Assembly (NCBI GenBank): GCA_039725955.1
Contig: CP091035.1
Location: forward strand, 434,001-498,000
Source of the DNA: Sinorhizobium sp. B11
Lineage (GTDB): Bacteria; Pseudomonadota; Alphaproteobacteria; Rhizobiales; Rhizobiaceae
Direction: 5' to 3'
Length of the DNA stretch: 64,000 nucleotides
In this document: piece by piece, positions 54,281-62,775 of the stretch
Layout of the letters: every line of letters starts with the position of its first letter
Position numbering within the stretch: the first letter of the stretch is position 1
Notes under the pieces: model-generated
Databases searched by the model: none
What the model was told of the DNA's origin: nothing
What the model saw: only the letters and a program-made list of their open reading frames with translations
Translations under genes and position numbers: made by a program

Positions 54281-56479
54281 CTATTCGGCGGCGATCGGAT
54301 GGATGGCGTCGGTCTCTGCGGGCTCAGCGATATCGGGATCCTCGTCGATACCGTCGAACTCGTCTGTCCCTTGAACCTCATCGATCGGCACCGGTTCTTC
54401 GATCGTTTCCGAGCCGATGCTATCCCTGTCGGTATCGTTCCCGCCCTCGATCAGGTCCGGATCGTCAGCCTCGATAGCCGGCAGGCGCAGAGGCTCCGGC
54501 AACCAACCGCTGCCCGCCAACAGCCGCTCGGCCTCGCGGGCCATGTCGGGCTTCTTCAGATGGGCGATCAATGCAGCGACCTGCTCGCCTTTCGCCTCGC
54601 AGACGGCTTGCAGGATATGGGCCTTGGTGACGCGGCCGAGATAGGCCTCGACCGTCGGCGTCCAGCCGGCCTCGATCATGTCGAAGCCGATGGCGCGGGC
54701 GATCTCGTCGGCATTGGCTATGGCGCGCGAGCGCCTGTTCCAGGGTTCGATTACGGCATTGAGCGATAGCGAAGCGCAATGAGCAAACAGCGCCTGCCGG
54801 CTGCGGTCGTCGAGACCGATGAGGAAGGCGAAGAGCGCGGCCGGATCTCTCGGCAGGTCGTACCCCCAGGCTTCCTGCCGCTCGGCAATTTCCCGGGCGG
54901 CGACCAAGTCGCCCAATCCCGATGTCTCGCTCAACCGGGCGCTTTGGACCGTGATCTCCAGGCACGTGTCTGCGCCCCGCAGATAAAAGGTCTTCAGCAC
55001 GAAGGCATGGAGGACGGCGACGAAGGCGACCTCGGGATCCCTGGCGAGCGCGTTGCGCAGCGCGACGGTCCTGGCGGCGGTCAGGTCAAGGACCAGACGA
55101 TCGGCAAGCGGCTTCAGCGTCTCCTCCCCGTCATCGATCTGGGCCTCGTTTGCTGCCTCGGCCTCTACCTCCGATACAACCCCGTCGGCCGGCTGCATCC
55201 GCTCGGACACGACGATGCTGTCCTGGTCGTCGCTGACGCAGCTCATCATCTCCACCTGCGGTTCGTCTTCGGGCCTGACATAGCCGCGTTCGATCCGGAG
55301 CCTGCCGTCCGCCTCGAGCGAGACGAAGACACCGCCGCGGGCACGCTCGTCGGGATCAAAGACGAAGGGACGGTCGTTCAGACGGTCGAGCTCCGCACCG
55401 AGCGTTTCGAGCCTCTGCTCGTTCTCTTCGCAATACTGGCTGGCGGAGGCATATTCTGCATCGAGCCGATCGTAATCGGCGCGAAGAACATCGTGACGGG
55501 CAAGATCCTCCTCGCTCCATTCGGCCTGGTGACCGTAGACCCTGCGAAGGCCCGACGTGTGGCCATAGGGAAAGTCGAAGGCCACCTCGACCCATTTCCA
55601 GCCTTCTTCCGCCTGTAGGGCCGCCGCATCGCTCTTCAATTTCTCCAGTACGAGCTGATCGAGCAGCGCCGGATCCTGCAGCCATCCGCCCCTGTCCTCG
55701 TCGAAGAGATCGCGCAAGACGACACCGCCGGCCGCCTCATAGGCATCGATACCGACATAGACGGAGCGCCGGTCGGCCGCCCGGACCGCCGTCTCGGTCA
55801 GCAAGCGCCTGATGTAATAGGGCTCCCGGCTGTGCGAGCGGGCAATCGCCTCGAACACCTGTTCCTGACGGGCATGGTCCTTGCTGATCGAAAAGGCCAT
55901 CAGCTGCTCGAGCGTCATGGCATCTTCGCCGTAGAGATCAAGAAGTTTTGGCGAGACGGACGCCAGGCGCAGGCGTTGCCGAACGGTGGCGACCGGGATG
56001 AAAAAACTCGCGGCGATCTCTTCTTCGTCCTTGCCCTGCCCGCGCAGGGTCTCGAAGGCGCGGAACTGGTCGAGCGGATGCAGGCTCTCGCGATGGACGT
56101 TCTCGGCAAGCGAATCTTCTGCCTCCGCCGTCTCGCCCCTGCTGATGACGCAGGGAATGCCCGCCGTCTCCAACAGACGCCTCGAGGACACCAGCAGTGC
56201 CAGCGCCCGGTAGCGACGCCCGCCGGCCGGGATGCGATACATGCCGGTCTCCTTGCCATCGTCGTCGAGCTCGGGACGGACGCTGAGGCTGGTCAACAGA
56301 CCGCGCCGCGCAATGTCTTCGGCAAGCTCCTCGATCGACACACCCGCCTTGACCTTACGGGCGTTTTCCTGGCTGAGCACCAGCTTGTTGAAGGGAATGT
56401 CGCAGGCGATCGCAAGCGTGATCTTCTCAGTCTTTCCACTCTTCTCGATCTTCCCAGACTTCTCAATCTTCTGAGCCAT
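54281..56479 (-). CDS. Large ParB/Srx-domain plasmid protein
   Basis: 732 aa from ATG 56479 (MAQKIEKSGKIEKSGKTEKI, a repeated IEKSGK start), with GGAG upstream; the frame opens at 56806. The ParB nuclease/CTPase-like domain runs from PFNKLVLSQENARKVKAGVS to IPAGGRRYRALALLV and SLAENVHRESLHPLDQFRAF, then a helix-turn-helix (EEEIAASFFIPVATVRQRLR). The remaining 500 residues are helical and acidic with no known domain. No parA is adjacent, so this is not a standard partition locus. It heads the leftward plasmid block and may be a genome-regulating or anti-restriction ParB-like protein. Confidence 0.9.
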   Translation of the reverse strand: MAQKIEKSGKIEKSGKTEKITLAIACDIPFNKLVLSQENARKVKAGVSIEELAEDIARRGLLTSLSVRPELDDDGKETGMYRIPAGGRRYRALALLVSSRRLLETAGIPCVISRGETAEAEDSLAENVHRESLHPLDQFRAFETLRGQGKDEEEIAASFFIPVATVRQRLRLASVSPKLLDLYGEDAMTLEQLMAFSISKDHARQEQVFEAIARSHSREPYYIRRLLTETAVRAADRRSVYVGIDAYEAAGGVVLRDLFDEDRGGWLQDPALLDQLVLEKLKSDAAALQAEEGWKWVEVAFDFPYGHTSGLRRVYGHQAEWSEEDLARHDVLRADYDRLDAEYASASQYCEENEQRLETLGAELDRLNDRPFVFDPDERARGGVFVSLEADGRLRIERGYVRPEDEPQVEMMSCVSDDQDSIVVSERMQPADGVVSEVEAEAANEAQIDDGEETLKPLADRLVLDLTAARTVALRNALARDPEVAFVAVLHAFVLKTFYLRGADTCLEITVQSARLSETSGLGDLVAAREIAERQEAWGYDLPRDPAALFAFLIGLDDRSRQALFAHCASLSLNAVIEPWNRRSRAIANADEIARAIGFDMIEAGWTPTVEAYLGRVTKAHILQAVCEAKGEQVAALIAHLKKPDMAREAERLLAGSGWLPEPLRLPAIEADDPDLIEGGNDTDRDSIGSETIEEPVPIDEVQGTDEFDGIDEDPDIAEPAETDAIHPIAAE

Positions 56480-56932
56480 GTCGGTTCTCCATGACGAACC
56501 GGGCGGAACCTCTCTCCAACCCTTCCAATCCGTCACAAAGCTCCGTCCCTCCTCTTCCTCTCTGCCGCCCACCACGGCTGATCTTCGCCTCCGGCGGCGA
56601 AACATTCTCCTCCGCTGACAGGGCACGGTCGACGCACGGTCGGCGGTCAGGCTTCGCATAAGGGAATAGCGATCCCTCAGAACCAGGGGCGATCCGACAG
56701 GATCGGCCAGCAACAGGACGCACAGGGTGGCTTCGGCATAGCGGCGCGCGGACAATGGCGCGACAGAAACGGCGCTGATCAAGGGAGAGGTTGATTGCCC
56801 GGTCACATCAGGTCAATTGAAAACATGGACGGGATCCGCCTGTCTCGCCCACGGTGATGGAACCTTGGAAAGTCTTAACTGTTCATGAGCATTAGCTAAC
56901 ACGACGAGACAGAGCCAGAACTGGAGCAGCCA
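56480..56932. other. Intergenic, about 450 bases, upstream of the ParB-like operon
   Basis: The ParB frame remains open here but without a good start site. Promoter expected; not identified. Confidence 0.35.
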
Positions 56933-57041
56933 ATGCAGCAAGTCTTCCAGCGCTACGCCACCCCATCATTACAGGCCTCTTCCTCGTTTCATTGATTTCG
57001 GGCATCGCCTTGTTCTTTCATGTCGGGCCTGGCGCACCGCA
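56933..57041 (+). pseudogene. N-terminal fragment of a DUF4405-like membrane protein
   Basis: ATG 56933 reads MQQVFQRYATP, then after a one-base loss the next frame gives ITGLFLVSLISGIALFFHVG, PGA, the typical first membrane helix of DUF4405 proteins. It stops abruptly at about 57041, where an SDR tail begins. A recombination junction. Confidence 0.6.
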
Positions 57042-57158
57042 CTGGGGCGCTTCGGCGAGACTTCCGATGTCGCTGCGGTGGTCGCTTTCCTAGCCTCGGA
57101 CGAAGGTCGATGGGTTACAGCGCAGGTCATAGAGACCAGCGGCGGCTACAAGCTGTAG
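57042..57158 (+). pseudogene. C-terminal fragment of an SDR oxidoreductase
   Basis: LGRFGETSDVAAVVAFLASD, then EGRWVTAQVIETSGGYKL and TAG (57156-57158). This is the last 38 residues of a classical SDR (compare ADVAxAVAFLASDE and GG at the end). Its body is missing. Fused to the DUF4405 fragment. Confidence 0.75.
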
Positions 57159-57492
57159 CAAGATCGACGTTCTGGTAGGTGTCGACGTCAATCAACGGAA
57201 ACGGCGACCACCTGTCTAGCCAGCAAGCACATGCTGACTTAGGATTCGGGCGAATTAAGCACATCGATCATAGTTGCCACGTCAGGCATTTTCATCTCCA
57301 TTGGTGAATAGCGAGATATCCCAAAGGGCTTTCTGGACCAAGCGGGCGGAGGGCAGCTCGGTAGCACTCCGCCTCCGCTATCGCTTCGTCTAGCGACGCG
57401 GAGTAATTCATGCCGACGCGCCTGGCGCCCGCTCCGAGGGCGCGAGAAGCGCTCAACCCTCATGTGCCCGGCCACGCCAGCGATCGCGCCCT
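57159..57492. other. Intergenic, 334 bases
   Basis: Nothing recognised; a minus-strand open frame is Arg/Ser-rich and antisense to vapB. Confidence 0.35.
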
Positions 57493-57550
57493 TTCGCACC
57501 ACCTCACGGGCCGGTGCGAATACGGCATGGATTTTCGCACCAAATGGTGC
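57493..57550. promoter_or_regulatory. Probable VapBC operator with repeated TTCGCACC half-sites
   Basis: TTCGCACC at 57493-57500, its reverse complement GGTGCGAA at 57513-57520, and TTCGCACC again at 57534-57541. The last overlaps a palindrome GCACCA-AA-TGGTGC (57537-57550). VapB antitoxins bind such repeats cooperatively. The vapB start is 35 bases downstream. Confidence 0.6.
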
Positions 57551-57584
57551 TAATTGTAACGCCTTTGCGTTCGGAGGTCTGAGC

Positions 57585-57785
57585 ATGCGATCTACCATCA
57601 ATCTTGACGACACCCTCTTGGAGAGGGCACGATCCCTCACCGGAACAAAGGAAACTGCTGCGCTCGTGCGCCAGGCACTGGAGACACTAGTACGCGTCGA
57701 GTCTGGAAAGCGCCTTCTCGCGCTGGGCGGTACCATGCCTGACGCAGAGGCTGCTCCACGGCGCCGGAGCGAAGCTGCCAAGTGA
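57585..57785 (+). CDS. vapB: VapB-type antitoxin
   Basis: 66 aa from ATG 57585, with GGAGG 8 bases before; the frame opens earlier at 57462. Ribbon-helix-helix start MRSTINLDDTLLERARSLTG, then TKETAALVRQALETLVRVES, matching the DUF2191/VapB group. The C-terminus (SGKRLLALGGTMPDAEAAPR) is the toxin-binding tail with the LGG-x-x-P motif. It neutralises the PIN toxin encoded next and represses the operon at the repeats upstream. GTGA overlap with vapC. Confidence 0.92.
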   Translation: MRSTINLDDTLLERARSLTGTKETAALVRQALETLVRVESGKRLLALGGTMPDAEAAPRRRSEAAK

Positions 57786-58165
57786 TACTCGTAGACACCT
57801 CGATCTGGATTGATCACTTCCGCCACAATGAGGCAGAGCTACGCAAAATCATCGAAGACGACCGCCTACTGTGCCACCCTGTCGTGATCGGAGAGTTGGC
57901 GCTCGGCAGTCTTCGCAACCGCGACGCCGTGATGGCGTTTCTAGCCGCGCAGCGCGAAGCACTCATTGCATCGCACGACGAGGTCATGACGATGATTGCT
58001 CGGCACGCAATCTTCAGCATGGGGATCGGCTATACGGATGCGCTTTTGCTGGCTTCCGTGTTGCTTGATCGGCGATCAACCTTGTGGACCAGAGACAGGC
58101 GCCTAGCAGCGGCGGCTCAAAAGGCGGGCGCTTCACTTCATGTACCAACGAACACACCGAACTAG
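57782..58165 (+). CDS. vapC: VapC PIN-domain toxin
   Basis: 127 aa from GTG 57782, overlapping the vapB stop (GTGA). PIN residues: Asp in LVDTSIWIDHF, Glu in VVIGELALGSL, Asp in IGYTDALLLASVL and Asp in LWTRDRRLAAAA. All four metal ligands are intact, so it is probably an active ribonuclease cutting tRNA or rRNA when vapB is lost. Full length. Confidence 0.94.
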   Translation: MILVDTSIWIDHFRHNEAELRKIIEDDRLLCHPVVIGELALGSLRNRDAVMAFLAAQREALIASHDEVMTMIARHAIFSMGIGYTDALLLASVLLDRRSTLWTRDRRLAAAAQKAGASLHVPTNTPN

Positions 58166-58310
58166 CTGTTTCGTGGCGTCGAGCCCTGTCAAGATTGATC
58201 GCTTTGACTGGTCTCGAACGTCGGTTCACCTTGCTTCCGACGCAAGTTCGCCAGTCAAAGCGGCATGTCTGTTGCTCCAATATTTGCGAGAACGCTCCTC
58301 GCTTCCCATC

Positions 58311-58926
58311 GACGAGGCACGCGGAGCAGAGGCCGTCAGGCTCCTTGCTGCCGAAGGGATCGACGTACGGTCTTTTGATCGACGTGACGGACGACGCCTC
58401 TGTTGCGCGGGCGGCGGCTCGCGTCCAGAGCGAGGATGGCAAGCTCGACATTCTGATCAACAATGCCGGCATTCCCGGCGCGATGGTCCCGCCCTCCCAG
58501 CAGTCGGTCGACGACGTACGCCACATCTACCAGACCAACGTCTTCGGACCCGTTCGCGTCACGCAGGCTTTCCTGGCTCTCCTGAGGAGTGCGGGCAGCG
58601 CAAACATAGTCATGGTCAGCAGCGGGCTTGGATCGCTCGCATGGCTTTCCGATCCAGACAATCAGTTCTGCGGCGTCAATTTCCTCGGATATAACAGCTC
58701 TAAGTCCGCGCTAAATGCCGTCACCGTGGCTTTTGCGAAGGACCTGGCCGGTTCAGGCATTACTGTCAATGCGGCGGACCCCGGCTATACGGCCACCGAC
58801 TTCAACGGGCATTCCAGCTACCGGACGGTTGAGGAGGCGGCTAGCGGGATCGTGTGGCTGGCGACACTGGATGAACACGAAAAGACGGGAGGTTTTTATT
58901 TCGACGGAGAAATCGTCCCGTTGTGA
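58311..58926 (+). pseudogene. 5'-truncated, frameshifted SDR oxidoreductase
   Basis: Begins in mid-protein as DEARGAEAVRLLAAEGIDVR, shifts frame near 58375, and continues LIDVTDDASVARAAARVQSE, KLDILINNAGIPGAM, catalytic Ser in VMVSSGLGSL, YNSSKSALNA and the intact C-terminus TGGFYFDGEIVPL. The nucleotide-binding Gly motif and start codon are missing. The open frame upstream overlaps vapC and is not SDR. Intact relatives are NADP-dependent reductases of plant-carbonyl-reductase type. Confidence 0.8.
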
Positions 58927-59007
58927 ATGGACGCTAGCCAAAACAGGCGCGCTCAAGATGACCTGTTTGAACCGATACGAACCTACGACGTCTAGATCCA
59001 CCTGTCG

Positions 59008-59427
59008 CTATCGCACCCAGGGGTCAATCACTTTCAATCCAGCGGCCTCGAACGGGCTTGTGTCGCGAGTTGCGACCGCTAGGCCGTTGGCTGCTGCTGT
59101 GGCAGCAATGTAGCCGTCAGCCGTGCCAATCGGTTTCCCAGATACTCGGGCACGAGCCATCAGTTCTGAGTAGAATTGTGAAGTCACCAGATTGAATGGC
59201 AAGATACGCTCGGAAAAGTGCAGCAGCACTTCACCCTCAAGACGATCACGAAGGATAGTTTGATGTTTTCCCGACGGCATAGCCGCGATCCCGAAGCGAA
59301 GTTCAGCGATCGTTATTGCCGAAAGGAACAGCGTCTCGATGGTTTGGGCATCCAACCACGCGACCACTGTCTCGTTGGGAGCCGGCTTCCATGGTTCCGA
59401 TATTACATTGGTGTCCAGCAAGATCAT
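59008..59427 (-). CDS. FitB/VapC-type PIN toxin
   Basis: 139 aa. PIN signature: Asp in ILLDTNVISEPW, Glu in ITIAELRFGIAAM, Asp in GTADGYIAATAAANGLAVATRD. The LxDTNVISE...P start and IAELRxGI are typical of the FitB branch. Probably a site-specific RNase. Its ATG at 59427 overlaps the antitoxin stop (ATGA). Intact length. Confidence 0.93.
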   Translation of the reverse strand: MILLDTNVISEPWKPAPNETVVAWLDAQTIETLFLSAITIAELRFGIAAMPSGKHQTILRDRLEGEVLLHFSERILPFNLVTSQFYSELMARARVSGKPIGTADGYIAATAAANGLAVATRDTSPFEAAGLKVIDPWVR

Positions 59428-59678
59428 TCGAAGGTCATCGGCTCAGCAGGCATCTTGTCGCGACTTTTCTGCAAGGCTTCAACGTCACGGTTGGAAAGCT
59501 CAGCGTCACGACCGATAGCCGCCAGCAACGAGCCGAGCTTTACGCGTTCTGCGGGACGAACGGCCGCCTCGAGGATGTCACGGATCTCGGCTTCAGTACT
59601 GCGACCGTGATGAGCCGCTCGCACCCGCAAGGCACGATGTGTTTCCTCAGAAAGATTTCGGATAGTAACCGCCGGCAC
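59424..59678 (-). CDS. FitA-like ribbon-helix-helix antitoxin
   Basis: 84 aa from GTG 59678 (MPAVTIRNLSEETHRALRVR), preferred because AGGA sits 8 bases upstream and the family starts this way; an ATG at 59687 would add three residues with its ribosome site too close. Arc-type DNA-binding strand VTIRNLSEETHRALRVRA, GRSTEAEIRDILEAAV, and a toxin-binding tail (LSNRDVEALQKSRDKMPAEP). It binds the palindrome just upstream and neutralises the PIN toxin. Confidence 0.9.
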   Translation of the reverse strand: MPAVTIRNLSEETHRALRVRAAHHGRSTEAEIRDILEAAVRPAERVKLGSLLAAIGRDAELSNRDVEALQKSRDKMPAEPMTFE

Positions 59679-59679
59679 T

Positions 59680-59719
59680 GATATCATTCCTACAGAAACG
59701 ATGACTTTGATATCAAAGT
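59680..59719. promoter_or_regulatory. Operator of the FitAB-like locus: two TGATATCA palindromes
   Basis: A 16-base perfect palindrome ACTTTGATATCAAAGT (59704-59719) and a shorter copy TGATATCA (59680-59687) that overlaps the antitoxin start. Spaced two to three turns apart, consistent with cooperative binding by a ribbon-helix-helix dimer pair. Confidence 0.65.
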
Positions 59720-60380
59720 ACGCAGAATGAAGCAAACTTTCAAGTGGCTTTGAAAAGACGCCTGCAGCACATGGGGGTCAAAACTCTCGCTTTCGCGGGA
59801 TGCGAACCAGCCGCCCCGATTTTAGGCAGTTAATGGAATCGAACCGCCGTTCAGCGGGCAAGGTTCTAGTTTACAATGACTTCCGATTTATAAGAACGGA
59901 GGGTGTTTGAGACCGATGTTTCTGTATTTGATTGAATGCGCTAGCGTCTGCCACGCCTACGCACCGGCTACTTCTAAATTCCGGGCACCGAAACCTGCCT
60001 GAAGATAAACGGTTACAGGCTCGGAATCAGACATCGAGCGAGTATGATTTCGGCCGCTATTTAAGCAAGGTGTCGTTTTCTTAAATAAGGAAGAAGCTAA
60101 GTTAAGCCCTCTTAAATAAGCGCCCCTCAGTTCCACGCTTTAATGTGGACCGAACCGCCGGCCAAGCGCACGATCTGTTAGCTTGTCGCCAGAAATTCTG
60201 GCCATTCCTGTGCGCCATGAAGTACGCGAAGAAAGGCGCGCACAGGTCATTGATGCGCTTTTAAGGTCTTGAAGGGATGAGGACGCGCGGCCCTCGTTTA
60301 ATGTCGGGACCTTCTGCCAAAAATTCATCGAATTAGAGGCGAGATGGAATGCATTCAACCGAAACTTTGACGAGTTCCGC
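59720..60380. other. Intergenic, about 660 bases, no firm gene
   Basis: A minus-strand frame at 60140-60358 has no recognisable content. The plus strand over the same bases reads as a possible broken protein (SPEILAIPVRHEVREERRAQ ... ARPSFNVGTFCQKFIELEAR), unidentified. The AT-rich repeats at 60059-60121 are noted separately. Confidence 0.35.
60059..60121. repeat. Three AT-rich TTAAATA sites
   Basis: TATTTAAG (60059-60066), then CTTAAATAAG (60081-60090) and CTTAAATAAG (60112-60121). The last two are identical and 31 bases apart; the first is the inverted form. Could be a regulator-binding array or relic ends of a mobile element. Confidence 0.4.
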
Positions 60381-60878
60381 CTAAGGGTTCACCGCGTTAT
60401 TGAGATCATGCAACCCGACCATCAGCATCATAGGGTCGGAGGGAGAAGGCAGGAAGCCGACGGCCTCATAGAAGGCTCGTGCGTCATCTGAAATCGCATG
60501 AACGAGCATACCTCGGATGCCGAGGACTTCAGCGGCATTGAGCAGGCGCAGGCCCGCGTCGCGGACCAATGCCCTGCCGATACCACGCCCCTGGCAGAAT
60601 TGATCAATTGCGAGGCGACCAAGCACGGCGACCGGAATTGGATCAGGCATATTGCGCCGAAACCGGTCAGGCGCTTCCGGCTGCTTCACGGCGCCGGAGG
60701 CGAGTGCGTAATAGGCGATGACGCGGCTCTCGTCGCACACGACGAAGGTCCGCGATGCCCCGCTTGCTTGATTAGAACGAGCGCGGCGACGCAGCCAGTC
60801 GTCCAGTTCGGCGACGCCGGAATTGAATTCAGTCAGCTCATGATGTTCGGCCAGGGGTGCTGGTGCGCTGAGGGTCAC
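60381..60878 (-). CDS. tacT: TacT-type GNAT acetyltransferase toxin
   Basis: 165 aa from GTG 60878, overlapping the antitoxin stop (GTGA). GNAT fold: LAEHHELTEFNSGVAELDDW at the start (the TacT LxxxHxxxxFxSG signature), acetyl-CoA loop QFCQGRGIGRALV, and the catalytic Tyr in ARAFYEAVGFLPSPSDPMML. TacT acetylates the amino group on charged tRNAs and halts translation. Complete length, so probably active when unchecked. Confidence 0.93.
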   Translation of the reverse strand: MTLSAPAPLAEHHELTEFNSGVAELDDWLRRRARSNQASGASRTFVVCDESRVIAYYALASGAVKQPEAPDRFRRNMPDPIPVAVLGRLAIDQFCQGRGIGRALVRDAGLRLLNAAEVLGIRGMLVHAISDDARAFYEAVGFLPSPSDPMMLMVGLHDLNNAVNP

Positions 60879-61171
60879 GCCTCATCCCACGGTGCTCTGG
60901 TCGACATTGTGCGTGCTAAACGTTCATTGGGCTGCGTGGGTGCATCGAGCCGGGCAAGGTATTCAGCGTAGATTTCGGGGCTCACCGTGAAGATACTGCG
61001 GTCGAGCAGCACTTCCTCGGCTCGGCGCTCGGACGCTTCCAACATGAAATCCGTTCGCGTCTTGCCAAGCAACTCAGCGGCGCGATCGATCAAGTTGCGG
61101 GTCGCAGGCTTGATGCGCATATTCAACGGCACGCTTGCGTCCGAGCTTTTGCTCGTGTGTGAGGTCGGCAT
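60875..61171 (-). CDS. tacA: DUF1778 (TacA) antitoxin
   Basis: 98 aa. Ribbon-helix-helix: VPLNMRIKPATRNLIDRAAE, LLGKTRTDFMLEASERRAEE, and the C-terminal toxin-neutralising segment LLDRSIFTVSPEIYAEYLAR, LDAPTQPNERL. GGAG precedes ATG 61171. A very long palindrome at 61200-61244 provides an operator. Co-translated with the toxin. Confidence 0.93.
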   Translation of the reverse strand: MPTSHTSKSSDASVPLNMRIKPATRNLIDRAAELLGKTRTDFMLEASERRAEEVLLDRSIFTVSPEIYAEYLARLDAPTQPNERLARTMSTRAPWDEA

Positions 61172-61199
61172 GGCAAACTCCAGTTTGCATCTATATAGC

Positions 61200-61244
61200 G
61201 TAACGACAATATCTTTACGAGGTCCGTAAAGCCATTGTCGTTAC
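61200..61244. promoter_or_regulatory. Nested palindromic operator of the TacAT locus
   Basis: Outer arms GTAACGACAAT (61200-61210) and ATTGTCGTTAC (61234-61244), inner arms TTTACG (61214-61219) and CGTAAA (61225-61230), around AGGTC. Centre and arms are coaxial. It starts 29 bases upstream of the tacA ATG and should cover the promoter. Confidence 0.75.
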
Positions 61245-61521
61245 ACACGTGCGCATTCCTACTTCGCGGCATTTGGCTCATCTGAGCTTCAGACGATCAT
61301 CGCCGCTCGTCGTAAGCATTTCACGTTGTCTTTAGGCTATCGCGCACATAGGTCTCGCGAACATTGATTGGTTTGGCAAAGACGGACATGGGCCAACTTC
61401 ACCGTTGTAGTCACGCCATTCATCAGAAATCTCGTTCAGTCGACCTAGTAGGCTTCGCCTGCTCGAAAGGTGCCATCGCAGGTGGCGCTCAGAAATGATA
61501 TTAATTCGAGTGAGGTTGAAC
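61245..61521. other. Intergenic, about 280 bases
   Basis: No gene recognised. Confidence 0.35.
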
Positions 61522-61992
61522 CTACTGAAACTGCGAACACACCGCCGGATTTCTTGAAAAACCGCTGGACACACTCGAGCATAGAATCGCATTGCGGAAA
61601 AACTTCCGCCTGCTGCTTCCGAATAGGGTTGAATTCGCCTTAAGCCCCCCGCTCTTGCGTAGTACGATTGCCGCATATTGGGCTGCAAATGCGGGACAGA
61701 CCTTGGCAAGCCGTTGCCAGTCGGCCCCTTCACCGGTTCCAACGATGTCGCTGGTCGCATCCGGACACTTTGCGTTGTGGCTCTTCTTTATTTTACAGGT
61801 GAGATTGCCTTGGAAAACAGGGAGCATGCAGTCGCGCTTCTTGCTGGTGTAGAGATCAAACAGCTTCTTTAATTCGGGACTGGCTTTGTTGACGCCCCGG
61901 GACGTCTGGAAGAGGCCTGCCTCCGCCGGCTGGTAGCGTTCAACCGATCTATTCTGAAGTCTTTTCCGCCGTTGAACTATTCGGGTTCGCAT
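61522..61992 (-). pseudogene. Conserved unknown protein, probably frameshifted at its end
   Basis: The central part SHNAKCPDATSDIVGTGEGA, DWQRLAKVCPAFAAQYAAIV, LRKSGG looks like a conserved alphaproteobacterial protein with paired cysteines (CK, KCP, VCP). After LRKSGG the sequence turns into Ser/Arg-rich low-conservation residues (SSRRKFFRNAILCSSVSSGF), suggesting a frameshift. The 5' end overlaps the end of the MgtC gene and has no convincing start. Family not named. Confidence 0.4.
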
Positions 61993-62443
61993 CGCCCGGC
62001 TCGTTTCCCTCGGACTTGAAGGTCGTCATGAAACGGAGCGTCGCGAACGTGACGATCGAGAGGACGATTGCCGTTTCATATGCCCCGAGCCCGACCGCCG
62101 CTCCGATCGCACCCGTCGCCCACAGGCTTGCCGCCGTTGCGGTGCCTCGAATGCTTGCCTTGCCGACGAGAATCGCTCCGCCGCCGATGAAGCCGACGCC
62201 GTTGATTAGGCCCTCGACGATCCGAGCTGTCGCCTCCGCGTTGTCGCGGGTGACAGTTTCGGCCGCTTGGATGAAGCCGCAAGCCGCGATCGCGACCAGA
62301 GGGAACGTCCGGAGACCGGCACTACGTTCGTTGCGTTCGCGATCCCAAGCGATGGGAAGCGCGAGCAGATATGCGAAGAGAAGTGCCGCGAGATGGGGAA
62401 GAAACTGAACGTCGAATTGATACGCCGCCAACCAATTTGCCAT
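61949..62443 (-). CDS. MgtC/SapB family membrane protein
   Basis: 164 aa. Helices PHLAALLFAYLLALPIAWDR, RTFPLVAIAACGFIQAAETV, RIVEGLINGVGFIGGGAILV and TAASLWATGAIGAAVGLGAY, YETAIVLSIVTFATLRFMTT. The acidic AWDRERNERSAGLRTFPLVA segment and GVGFIGGGAIL are MgtC signatures. MgtC proteins modulate ATP synthase and acid/magnesium stress rather than carry magnesium themselves. A 5'-truncated relative lies at 15200-15452. Confidence 0.9.
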   Translation of the reverse strand: MANWLAAYQFDVQFLPHLAALLFAYLLALPIAWDRERNERSAGLRTFPLVAIAACGFIQAAETVTRDNAEATARIVEGLINGVGFIGGGAILVGKASIRGTATAASLWATGAIGAAVGLGAYETAIVLSIVTFATLRFMTTFKSEGNEPGDANPNSSTAEKTSE

Positions 62444-62775
62444 TCCTGCGTCCTCCCCATGATGTCGTTGCAGGGAAATGGAGCACGCGCGACCTCTTGC
62501 AAGACAGCCAGATTAGCAGGACGTCTTCAAGGTCATTTGAAGGGCACCTCGGCGACGGTACGTCGCTGTTTCCGGCCCTTTGGTCTGCGACATACTGGAT
62601 CGCTTCAACAAGCTCGAGATCGAGGACTGGCTTTTGATTGCCCCCCCAGTGCGCCGGGCACGTCACCGTGTAGTGCTCGACGCACGATCTTCAGTTCGTC
62701 AGGTGTCATCAACGGTCCAACTCCGGCAGATCGTTCGCCGCGCGTCACTTCATTCTCAAGTGTCTGGCGGGCAAA
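62444..62775. other. Intergenic, about 330 bases
   Basis: No gene recognised; open frames on both strands look random. Confidence 0.35.

Noticed and set aside
54281..56479. A plasmid partition (parAB or repABC) locus
   Set aside because: No ParA ATPase or RepC gene and the protein is more than twice the usual ParB length.
57239..57826. 195-codon minus-strand open frame
   Set aside because: Antisense to vapB and its operator, with Arg/Ser-rich shadow composition.
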